From Maratus speciosus (Eukaryota > Arthropoda > Arachnida > Araneae > Salticidae): a stretch of 64,000 bases of DNA. The notes beneath the pieces are model-generated. The model saw only the letters and a program-made list of their open reading frames with translations. It was not told the origin of the DNA and made no database searches. The stretch covers positions 1,116,001-1,180,000 of the forward strand of contig CAWVRF010001058.1 of the NCBI GenBank assembly GCA_963932465.1, written 5' to 3'. The stretch's first letter is position 1. Each line of letters begins with the position of its first letter. Of this stretch, positions 10,391 through 18,540 are shown one piece after another. The position numbers and the translations under genes are program-made.

Positions 10391-10880
10391 CAGTAGACTC
10401 TCACAAATCCGTACAGCTTGGGACCAGGGGTTGTGCAGATTTTAGAATTTTGCAGATTTCTGGTCATTGCTTTGTTTACATTTTTAAACAGTAATTTCAT
10501 TGTAATAATGCTATCAAAATTATAATGAATGCTTACAATTAAGAAAAATATTAAAATAATTAAATAAAGTAATATACTAAAATAAAAATTAAGATAATTT
10601 TTAAAATGATTAAAAGTAAAGACCAAGTAAATATTAATGTATAATCAAGTATGCACAATAAAGATGAGATACGTTTAACTTAAATTATTCAATGATACTT
10701 GCCTCATAAAGGTGCCCTACCAATTAACATCAAAATCATAAAATAAGGAAATTTTATTTCAGGTTTAGCCAGACTTTAACAACAACAACAAAAAAGCTTA
10801 TTTGGTAGAAAAAAGTCTAAAACAGTGATTTGACAGTAAAAATTGCTAAAACAGTAATTTTAACAATATCTTGAATTTTT

Positions 10881-10914
<34 letters not shown>

Positions 10915-11045
10915 TTCTTTTGTGGAAAAGCACGTCATATTAAAAACATATTTAAATATATTTTAGTCATATTAAAAAATTAAAAAGAATTTCCTATTAA
11001 AATACATATGGAATGATATAAAAATAAAAGTATTTTTATCCCTAC
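10391..11045. mobile_element. pogo/Tigger-type MITE, copy 1 (3' truncated)
   Basis: It starts CAGTAGACTCTCACAAATCC after a TA. The next 600 bp align with the complete copy at 13308-13939, sharing GGTCATTGCTTTGTTTACAT, AAAGTAAAGACCAAGTAAA and ATAAAGATGAGATAC in order. Homology fades near 11045 (TATCCCTAC), where the long fold-back begins, and the expected right terminus is missing. It has no transposase and includes a 30-bp poly(A) at 10882-10911. Confidence 0.75.
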
Positions 11046-11065
11046 AAAAAGGAGAATTGTAAAAA

Positions 11066-11464
11066 AAGATTGGGGGGGGGAAGGGGGGAAACTCGTAATG
11101 AGCAAATGGTAAAAAAAAAAAAAAAAAAAAAAAAACCTGGAGGTAAAAATTTTCAAAACACTGAAGTTCATTTTTTAAAATATAAACTGCAAAATTACAG
11201 CCATAAAATAGAAAATTAGCCATAAATGTATAAAAATACTGAGATTACAAAATCAAAATAATGAAAAAATTTGTTTTAAAAAACATAAATTGTAAATTAT
11301 TTCAAAAATTGGTTTTTACTCCAATGCATAGAAATTCCGAGAATAATATATTGCAAATATCAAAATGAATAAAAAAAAATCACAGTTTAAAAGATAAATT
11401 GTTAATTTATTTTCAAAAATACAGTTTTAAAAGCATACAATTTTAACAAAATAATTAAACATTC

Positions 11465-11508
<44 letters not shown>

Positions 11509-12200
11509 AGGTAAATATACATAAAAATTCTAATAAAAAATGCTGAAACCCTCAAAATAAAGCAAAAATGTATGCTTCCAAAGATAAATTACTTTCAAAA
11601 ATAGCGTTTTAAAAGCATAGAATTTAACATTCGTAAACAATTATTTTTAAAAAAAGGTAAATACATAAAAACTCAACAGTGTTTCTATATTATGTTTAAC
11701 TGAAATCCCCATTTGAATTTAACTTAAACTTTTATTATTTTGATTTAATTTGCTTTATTTTGACATTTTAAACATTTTTTTAAATTAGAGTTTTTATGTA
11801 TTACCCTTTTTTTACGAATATAAATTATTGTGTAAGCATTTTTTTTAATAAATTGTATGCTTTTAAAACAGTGTTTCTGAAAATAATTTAACAATTTATC
11901 TTTTATAATGTGATTTTTTTACTATTCTCAGTATTTCTATGTATTGGAATAAAAGCCAAGCCTTGTTTTTTAAATAATTTACTATTTAAATTTTTAAAAA
12001 CACATTTGTTCATTATTTTGATTTTATGATCTCAGTATTTTTATACATTTATGGCTAAATTTTAATTTTATGGCTGTGATTTCGCAATTTATATTTTTTA
12101 AAATGAATTGTTGATGCACTTTACCATTTCAAAAGTTTTTATCTTTGTTATTTATGTATTTACCATTTGCTCATTACAAATTCCCCTCCTTTATCTTTTA
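11066..12200. mobile_element. Large AT-rich fold-back element
   Basis: The left end (GTAATGAGCAAATGGTAAA near 11096-11113) and right end (TTTACCATTTGCTCATTAC near 12159-12178) are inverted copies. Arm similarity continues inward through several blocks (TATAAACTGC.AAATTACAGCC with its complement near 12070-12095, then AAAAGCATACAATTT with AAATTGTATGCTTTT) to GGTAAATACATAAAAACTC (11656-11674) pairing with 11788-11806. The arms are diverged and interrupted by poly(A) runs at 11111-11135 and 11468-11506. The left arm holds an internal direct duplication (about 11390-11530 and 11580-11674). No coding sequence is present. Confidence 0.7.
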
Positions 12201-12215
12201 TTTAAAAATTTTTAA

Positions 12216-12347
12216 GCCTAATGTTCCTATAAATGACCACTTGGTGATAATTGCTACTTGGCAAAAGCTAGTTTTTTGTGCCAAGAAAAAAAAGATTTTT
12301 CAACATTTTCAATTTTCGACAAGTGGTCATTTATAGCAATGTTATGC
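12216..12347. mobile_element. 132-bp TTAA-flanked hairpin MITE
   Basis: TTAA at 12212-12215 and 12348-12351 flank an element whose ends form a 28-bp inverted repeat (GCCTAATGTTCCTATAAATG onward versus GCATAACATTGCTATAAATG on the other strand). The inner 17 bases, through GACCACTTG, are perfect. Duplication of TTAA is typical of piggyBac-like transposition. No coding sequence is present. Confidence 0.7.
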
Positions 12348-12351
12348 TTAA

Positions 12352-13305
12352 TTTTTTTTTTTTAAATACAGAGATTAAACATTAAAAAATAAGACAGTAT
12401 AATATACTTAATAATATTGGGCTAAGTTCAAGACGGGAGACGAGTGTCTCAAATATTTTTTCTCTTTTGCAGATTCTTTTCCATCGAACCTTTATTTTGT
12501 TTCATATTACGCTTTATTACTTACTATACAAAAACTTAAAATTATTACTAATAAAAATGAATAAGTGGATAAAGACACCACAGGTAAATGATTGTTTAAT
12601 TAACACTTTAGTTGTAAAATATTTTACCTGCAGATTATTTTCTGCATCTGAAGTATCCATTACAGACATATGGAAAATTTTCTGCTACTGGGTCCCCTTC
12701 CCCTCCTGTCCAGGTTGCTGTATTAGATGGAATGTATATGAGTAAAAAGTGAATGAAATATAATAATAATAATATGAAATTTACAATATAAATACATATA
12801 TTTTTTTGCTTAATGGTTGGAAATACATTTCTTGGAAACAAAACTAAATTCTTTCAATAGTGCCTTTCTGTTCTCAACATGTTTATACCAGAATAACAGA
12901 AATATATCAAAATTCCAGTAATGGACACCCCTCAAAAGTAATAGATATAATTGTTTTTATGACAATATTTAGAACCAGAAATTAATGAAAGCAGACTAAA
13001 GGAACAAATAGTTATTTTCAAATAAATTTAACAATTTAGACTATCAATAATTAATAAAAATTTTGTGAGAATTATTCACTGTTTAAATTAATTATTGCCA
13101 CAAGATCAAAATTTTAATTATTTTAGATAGATGGTTTAAAATATTAAACCTCAGGTAATTATAGTTATAGAATTATTCAGACAGTGGGGGTTTAGAGAAG
13201 TATAATAAAAAAAAAAGTTTTTGACTTATTGCATGGATTTACACATTTCCCACTATTTTTAAGTTAAAATCTCAAACTACTAGATATATTACTAATAGTA
13301 ATTAG
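12352..13305. other. AT-rich sequence without recognisable gene
   Basis: No recognisable gene. The one notable motif is CCAGTAATGGACACCC at 12915-12930, whose exact complement occurs at 15747-15762 (see findings). Short open frames show no domain. Confidence 0.5.
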
Positions 13306-13307
13306 TA

Positions 13308-13939
13308 CAGCAGACTCCCTCAAATCGCACAGCCTGGAACCAGATGTGCAGATTTCTGGTCATTGCTTTGTTTACATTTTTTAAACAGTAATTTTAATGC
13401 AATCAAAATTATAATGAATGATTGTAATATAGTAAATTATTAAAATAATTAAGTAAAGTAATAAACTACAACGAAAAAAAGTAAAATAATTTAAAAACTC
13501 AATAAAATATTAAAAGTAAAGACCAAGTAAACAATTAATAATGTATATTTAAATATGCATAAAGATGAGATACATTTTCCTTGAATTGTTCAATAAAACT
13601 TTCCTTATGCAAAATACTCTACTATTAATTTAATTCACATCAAAATCATCATAATAATAACCTCATAAGCTTAATTAATACATAAATATATTTGGTAAAA
13701 AGATTGTGATTACCAGTGATATCAGCCATATCTTGATTTTAAAAGAAATTATACTCCTTTCATGGAAAAACACAAGTTCAGTCATATTATTGAAAATTGC
13801 ATATTAAAATACATATACAGGAGGAAATAAAACTAAAAAATTCTGTAATTTTGCCCTACATCTGAAATAAAAATTTCATTGTTTGCATCTGTAAAGATAT
13901 GTGGATTTCAGGTGTTTGCAGATTTGAGGGAGTCTACTG
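13308..13939. mobile_element. pogo/Tigger-type MITE, copy 2 (complete)
   Basis: The ends are CAGCAGACTCCCTCAAATC at the left and CAGTAGACTCCCTCAAATC on the minus strand at the right, differing by one base. Each is flanked by TA (13306-13307 and 13940-13941), the target duplication of pogo/Tigger and Tc1/mariner elements. The 632-bp body is AT-rich and non-coding and aligns with the truncated copy at 10391-11045. Confidence 0.85.
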
Positions 13940-13941
13940 TA

Positions 13942-14541
13942 TTACAAATGTGAAAGAAATAATACAGTGGGTTGAATGTTTTAAATATTAAATAAAATAA
14001 TTTCAAAATAAAACTGCAGATTTGATGTTTGAGACCACTTATCTGCAGATTTACTAGTTTCATTACTATTATAAATTTAATAAATTTAGTTTTTCTTCTT
14101 TTGGATGAATAAGCAAACATTTAAGGCAGTTGTACCGAAAGCAAGACCCCTTTAGCAAGTAGGGAATTCAAATGATTTTAAGGGGGGCTTATTATAATTA
14201 GAACTTTAGTGAAAAGAATAGGAAAATTGGGAAGGTTGGGGGGGGGGAGTATTTGGAATTTAGGAAATTCCACAGAATTTTTACAATTTGCAAAATAAAA
14301 TTAGATCAAATTAACAATTTTGTTTTTAAAATTCCCTTCTATAGAAGATAAGTAGTTTTCATTAATAAAAATAATAAATTAATGAACAAACTTACATAAA
14401 ATAATTGAATTAGATATCAAAGAAATGTGAACAAATATAATAAAACTTAAACCCAATATAAATATCTATTAAATCTTTAGCGCCTAAAAATCGAGGAAAA
14501 CATTAATATAGTAGTACCCTTTGAATATTCCTTTCAAATAA
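13942..14541. other. AT-rich sequence without recognisable features
   Basis: No gene or clear element was seen. A G-run (14238-14248) and a motif GCGCCTAAAAATCGA (14481-14495) occur; a similar motif GCGCCAAAAATCGA occurs near 16229. Confidence 0.45.
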
Positions 14542-14895
14542 TGTTGACTCGAGAAAAAAGGGCCGTCGGGCGGGAATTTTTCAAAAAGGGAACGCTGTTC
14601 TAAAAAAGGTTACATTTTTTCAAAAAGGGAACACTATTCTAAAATAAGGGAATATTTTTTTCAAAAAGGGCATACTTGTACCTTGGTCACAAAACATATT
14701 TTGAACTGGTTTGTTTAGAGTCCCCAAAATTTCCGATATTTTCCCAGTATCAATTGAATTGCCACGTGGTGCATAGGAAGTGTTAAAAAGGGCAGCCGGG
14801 CGCATCGGAAGGGTTTAAAAGACCCGCCGGGTGCAAAAAAGAAATAAAAAGTGCCGCCAGGCGCTGCACCCTGCTAAAGCAGCTTAGAGTCAACA
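14542..14895. mobile_element. GC-rich-ended MITE with TGTTGACTC termini
   Basis: TGTTGACTC (14542-14550) and GAGTCAACA (14887-14895) bound a 354-bp segment. Its ends carry GC-rich blocks: GGGCCGTCGGGCGGG at the left, and GGGCAGCCGGGCGC, GACCCGCCGGGTGC and GTGCCGCCAGGCGC at about 30-50 bp steps at the right. The middle has TTTTTCAAAAAGGGAA repeated about three times (14575-14670). A solo copy of the right-end type occurs at 5511. No transposase is present and the superfamily is not recognised. Confidence 0.65.
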
Positions 14896-15259
14896 CTATC
14901 AAAGGTCTGGCAATGCGCATAGCAAAGTATGCAATTATATATGATATATTTACAATATGTAAACAGATTAGATAAAAATTAATTGCATAAGATATTATTC
15001 ATTTTGGAGATATGGAAACAAAAAGGAATTTTCAGGAAACAGAAGAATTGAAAGCATTAGAAAATAAAACTGGAAGTAGAAGGCTTATAAATGGCACTAT
15101 CTCAAAAAAGGAAAAATTCACATATATAAGAGGGGCTTACTTTCAGTACTTTACAGTAATAGATTTATTTTTAACAACCTCTGTAACTTGTTTTTATTTA
15201 AATGGGGAGGAGGGAGGGGGATTGAGCTCTGTGAGCCTCTCTTTTCCCTATGCCCTTAA

Positions 15260-15467
15260 CTCTTTTCGGCACAATGGTACCCTGTCGAAACCACCTAATT
15301 TTAATTCAAAACTTACAAACGGCACCAATAATTTTTAAAAAATCTTGCTTTTACAATGAAAGTTTAAAGTAACAAGTTTTTAATTTCTAAAAAAGTTGTT
15401 TGTAAATTCCGGTGTCAGTCAATCATTTCATCATTTTACGAACAGAATTGCTCTGTGCCAGAAAGAG
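15260..15467. mobile_element. 208-bp TTAA-flanked MITE
   Basis: TTAA at 15256-15259 and 15468-15471 flank termini CTCTTTTCGGCACA and, on the minus strand, CTCTTTCTGGCACA (12 of 14 identical). TTAA flanks plus short inverted repeats fit a piggyBac-like non-autonomous element. Its termini differ from those of the other TTAA element at 12216, so it is a separate family. Confidence 0.65.
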
Positions 15468-15469
15468 TT

Positions 15470-15970
15470 AAACGATATTCTCTGCTTCCTGATTTGTTTT
15501 ATTGATTGCCAGATCATAAAATATGCAAGGCAGAGTTATAAAAAAAAATATCATTAAAATATTGAACATTTTATTAACCATGTGAAATTAATTAAAAGCA
15601 GCTATTTATAAAAATTTTGGTGTTATTACATTCTGGTAAGTGCAATTTAAAAATTAAATATGATTACTTAGGTTTTCAGTTAAGTTTAAAGAATTTATGC
15701 ACTATGAACATTACTGAAATTGCATTTTTAGCAATGTATACACATCGGGTGTCCATTACTGGAAATTGACATCCTTCCGAAACAAAAACAGCAAATTTCA
15801 CAAGAAAATTAAGAATTTCTAAATTAAGCAACGCTCATTAAGATTTTCAGTGAAAAACAGTGGTCAAAACTTTATTTTCTGGTTCCTGCTTGGTTTGATT
15901 AAGAATGTCAACAATAATCCAGATTATAAAACATGCTCATGGAAGGGGGAGTTATAAAAAAAATAATGAA
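15470..15970. repeat. Diverged direct duplication, about 410-bp step
   Basis: Bases 15475-15560 (TCTGCTTCCTGATTTG, CCAGATCATAAAATATGC, GCAGAGTTATAAAAAAAA) resemble 15880-15965 (TCTGGTTCCTGCTTGG, CCAGATTATAAAACATGC, GGGAGTTATAAAAAAAA) in the same order. The sequence between them is AT-rich with no gene. It may be the residue of an old tandem duplication or two ends of one element family. Confidence 0.45.
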
Positions 15971-16089
15971 AGCTAACTTGTTATTGGTTATTTTTTTTAT
16001 AAACCAAAAATAGTAAAGGGTACTGGCACATCTACATTTGCAAAATGTTGAATGAGAAAATAAGAGATTTGCTAGCAAGTGCGAATCGA

Positions 16090-16517
16090 AGGGGTGGGTA
16101 ATGGGGTGTCATGACCCCCTCTAAACGAAGAAAGATACAAAAATACATATTAAAAAAGTTTAAAAATCTCACTGAACACCCCAAATATTTCTGACACACA
16201 GAAAGTGGAAATAAAATTTGTTCTTTAAGCGCCAAAAATCGAACAACATTTTTCCTTTTTTTATATATGCGAAAGCTTAAATTATAACTGGTTGCACCCG
16301 TTTGATAATCTTTTCACTACGGTTGAGTCATGAAAATCCAATTAAAATGGTAGCTTTGACAACAAACTTATGTACCTCCAAATATTATGCTTTTACGAAT
16401 ATATCTGCAAATTGTAGCAAACATAAGATATAAGAATTGATATTACAGTTGTGATCCCCCCCCCTTTCCTAAAGAGAGACATGACACCCTCTAAATGGAA
16501 AGCTGGATCCGCCCCTG
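16090..16517. mobile_element. Degenerate inverted-repeat element with GGATCCGCCCCTG end
   Basis: GGGGTGTCATGACCCCCTC (16103-16121) at the left pairs imperfectly with AAAGAGAGACATGACACCCT (16471-16490) at the right. The right side then ends GCTGGATCCGCCCCTG (16502-16517), an end type (CAGGGGCGGATCC on the other strand) seen in many animal DNA transposons. The left terminus is too decayed to place exactly. The interior is non-coding. Confidence 0.45.
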
Positions 16518-17159
16518 TTTGCTACTTAATCTTATAGAAATTAATATTTGCTGTTTATTTTAGATAACAGGAATAATTTGATTACTCTAAGGGAATTATG
16601 ACATTGCTAATTAAAATTTTATTAAACATCATTCTTAAATGAAACACTTTTATGCTAGATAAAAACTTGCTTTTTAGAAATTTATCGTAAGACACATCTG
16701 TTCCAAACAATTCTTTAAAGCTTTTATTCTTTATCAACACATTCAAAATACCTATATAAACTTTCAAAACCAGGTTCATCTTAGTTTTAATACATTCGTT
16801 ACTTTTTTTTTTTTTTTTTAAATCGATAACTAAAAAAAAAAAAAATCATTTGATTAAAATCTTGATTTAAAGCAATAATATTAAAAACAAGCAAAAAGTT
16901 TAGATTCTGTTAGATATCGACAAACACACCCTTGATTTGACAAGTTATCTTTTAAATGCTGCATATAAACTCGGCATGCAATCAATATCGCTGCTAGCAC
17001 GTGAGTACATAATTGAAAATAAAACTAGGAACAGAAACTACATTATAAAACAAAAGTATATACTTACAATTATAAGGAGAAATCATCTTTTTGTTCCTCG
17101 CTTAATGAAAACTGAAAAGAAATCGCTAAAAGATATAAAAACTAAGACAATTGCAAAAT
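16518..17159. other. AT-rich flank, one weak exon-like stretch
   Basis: Mostly featureless. Bases 16930-17000 read openly (LDLTSYLLNAAYKLGMQSIS and a few more residues) and are followed by GTGAGT at 17001-17006, a good splice donor. There is no domain, no start and no acceptor that I can defend, so no exon is annotated. Confidence 0.3.
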
Positions 17160-17402
17160 AGGCACGTGCTGCGATAACGATAATCAACAACAAACATGGC
17201 CGACTCAAGCCGCTTCAGTTCGTTCATTCGCTTTTCGTTGGGGTCGCTACAGACATTCCTTGTATGCAGCTGCAATGGGCGGGCCTGCAATTCTCGCAAG
17301 CAAGGAATACTTGCCGGAAAACAGTTAATCTGTGGAGTACAGATTGAAGCTGATAAAAAACACGCATGTTTGGAAATCGGGCTGTTTTTGTACAATTATT
17401 TT
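17160..17402 (+). promoter_or_regulatory. GC-rich promoter-like segment abutting the satellite
   Basis: This 240-bp stretch has visibly more G, C and CpG than anything around it. It contains a CACGTG E-box (17163-17168) and, 28 bp later, ACAAACATGGCC, an ATG with A at -3 and G at +4 that also resembles the YY1-type ATGGC element found at some animal promoters. It could be the start of a gene whose remainder is separated or destroyed by the satellite. No TATA box or other core element is identifiable, so the call is an inference from composition and motifs. Confidence 0.35.
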
Positions 17403-17438
17403 TTACAGTGTATAAAACAGGCAATATTTATGAATTGA
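17196..17438 (+). CDS. Possible first exon or orphan ORF, 80 aa
   Basis: The ATG at 17196 is in strong Kozak context and opens MADSSRFSSFIRFSLGSLQT, continuing to a TGA at 17436-17438. The last 11 or so codons are already satellite sequence, because the array begins at about 17403. The product is Ser/Arg-rich at the start and has several cysteines (VCSCNGRACNSR) but matches no family I recognise. Codons 1-60 have higher GC than any other open frame in the window. It might be a real first exon, with the true splice donor before the satellite, or a chance frame in a GC-rich segment. The minus strand is also open over much of 17126-17395, which weakens the case. Confidence 0.25.
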   Translation: MADSSRFSSFIRFSLGSLQTFLVCSCNGRACNSRKQGILAGKQLICGVQIEADKKHACLEIGLFLYNYFLQCIKQAIFMN

Positions 17439-17580
17439 ATTCCGGTGCAGGGCTGAAAATTAATTTCTTAATAAATGATAAAGCGAAACCGAATATATTG
17501 TTTCAACAATCAAAGCATTGTTAGAAAATTCATCAGAAAGAGTTACCGCATATAAAACACACAATATTTATGAATTGAAT

Positions 17581-17720
17581 TCCGGTGCAGGGCTGAAAAT
17601 TAATTTCTTAATAAATAATAAAGCGAAACCGAATATATTGTTTCAACAATCAAAGCATTGTTAGAAAATTCATCAGAAAGAGTTACCGCATATAAAACAC
17701 GCAATATTTATGAATTGAAT
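17581..17720 (+). repeat. Representative 140-bp satellite monomer
   Basis: A canonical unit. It runs from TCCGGTGCAGGGCTGAAAAT through TTAATTTCTTAATAAATAAT, AAGCGAAACCGAATATATTG, the hairpin cluster ATTGTT-TC-AACAAT-CAAAGC-ATTGTT (17637-17662), CATCAGAAAGAGTTACCGCA, the TATAAAA word (17691-17697) and ends TGAATTGAAT. An EcoRI site GAATTC spans the junction (17577-17582). It is AT-rich with a short GC-rich CCGGTGCAGGGC segment. No CENP-B box was found. Confidence 0.95.
17691..17697 (+). promoter_or_regulatory. TATA-box word repeated in every monomer
   Basis: CATATAAAACACGC contains a perfect TATAAAA, conserved in nearly all monomers; rare exceptions include CATACAAAAC at 29381, 31626 and 34996 and TCACATAAAA at 40191, 43150 and 47231. 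It is only a potential core-promoter motif. No initiator was identified and there is no evidence of use. Confidence 0.3.
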
Positions 17721-18540
17721 TCCGGTGCACCGCTGAAAATTAATTTCTTAATAAATAATAAAGCGAAACCGAATATATTGTTTCAACAATCAAAGCATTG
17801 TTAGAAAATTCATCAGAAAGAGTTACCGCATATAAAACACGCAATATTTATGAATTGAATTCCGGTACAGGGCTGAAAATTAATTTCTTAATAAATAATA
17901 AAGAGAAACCGAATATATTGTTTCAACAATCAAAGCATTGTTAGAAAATTCATCAGAAAGAGTTACCGCATATAAAACACGCAATATTTATGAATTGAAT
18001 TCCGGTGCAGGGCTGAAAATTAATTTCTTAATAAATAATAAAGCGAAACCGAATATATTGTTTCAACAATCAAAGCATTGTTAGAAAATTCATCAGAAAG
18101 AGTTACCGCATATAAAACACGCAATATCTATGAATTGAATCCCGGGGCAGGGCTCAAAATTAATTTCTTAGTAAATAATAAAGCGAAACCGAATATATTG
18201 TTTCAACAATCAAAGCATTGTTAGAAAATTCATCATAAAGAGTTACCGCATATAAAACACGCAATATTTATGAATTGAATTCCGGTGCACCGCTGAAAAT
18301 TAATTTCTTAATAAATAATAAAGCGAAACCGAATATATTGTTTCAACAATCAAAGCATTGTTAGAAAATTCATCAAAAAGAGTTACCGCATATAAAACAC
18401 GCAATATTTATGAATTGAATACCGGTGCAGGGCTCAAAATTAATTTATTAATAAATAATAAAGCGAAACCGAATATATTGTTTCAACAATCAAAGCATTG
18501 TTAGAAAATTCAACAGAATGAGTTACCGCATATAAAACAC

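Noticed and set aside
10972..11223. Minus-strand frames with long phenylalanine runs suggesting membrane segments.
   Set aside because: The runs come from the poly(A) tract at 11111-11135 inside a fold-back arm.
15012..15338. ATG-initiated 108-residue open frame on the plus strand.
   Set aside because: It has no recognisable domain and no coding-like composition, and its end runs into the TTAA-flanked MITE. It is compatible with chance.
17637..17690. Hammerhead-ribozyme-like core on the minus strand of each monomer (CTGATGA followed about 25 bases later by GAAAC).
   Set aside because: The only possible stem II (AACAAT/ATTGTT) is separated from CTGATGA by seven unpaired bases. A stem III candidate (CAATAT/ATATTG) is followed by CG where UH is required. 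No stem I can form from the flanks. It looks coincidental.
17581..17720. CENP-B box in the satellite monomer.
   Set aside because: The TTCG-containing words (ATTCGGTTTCG on the minus strand) lack the required A and CGGG spacing.
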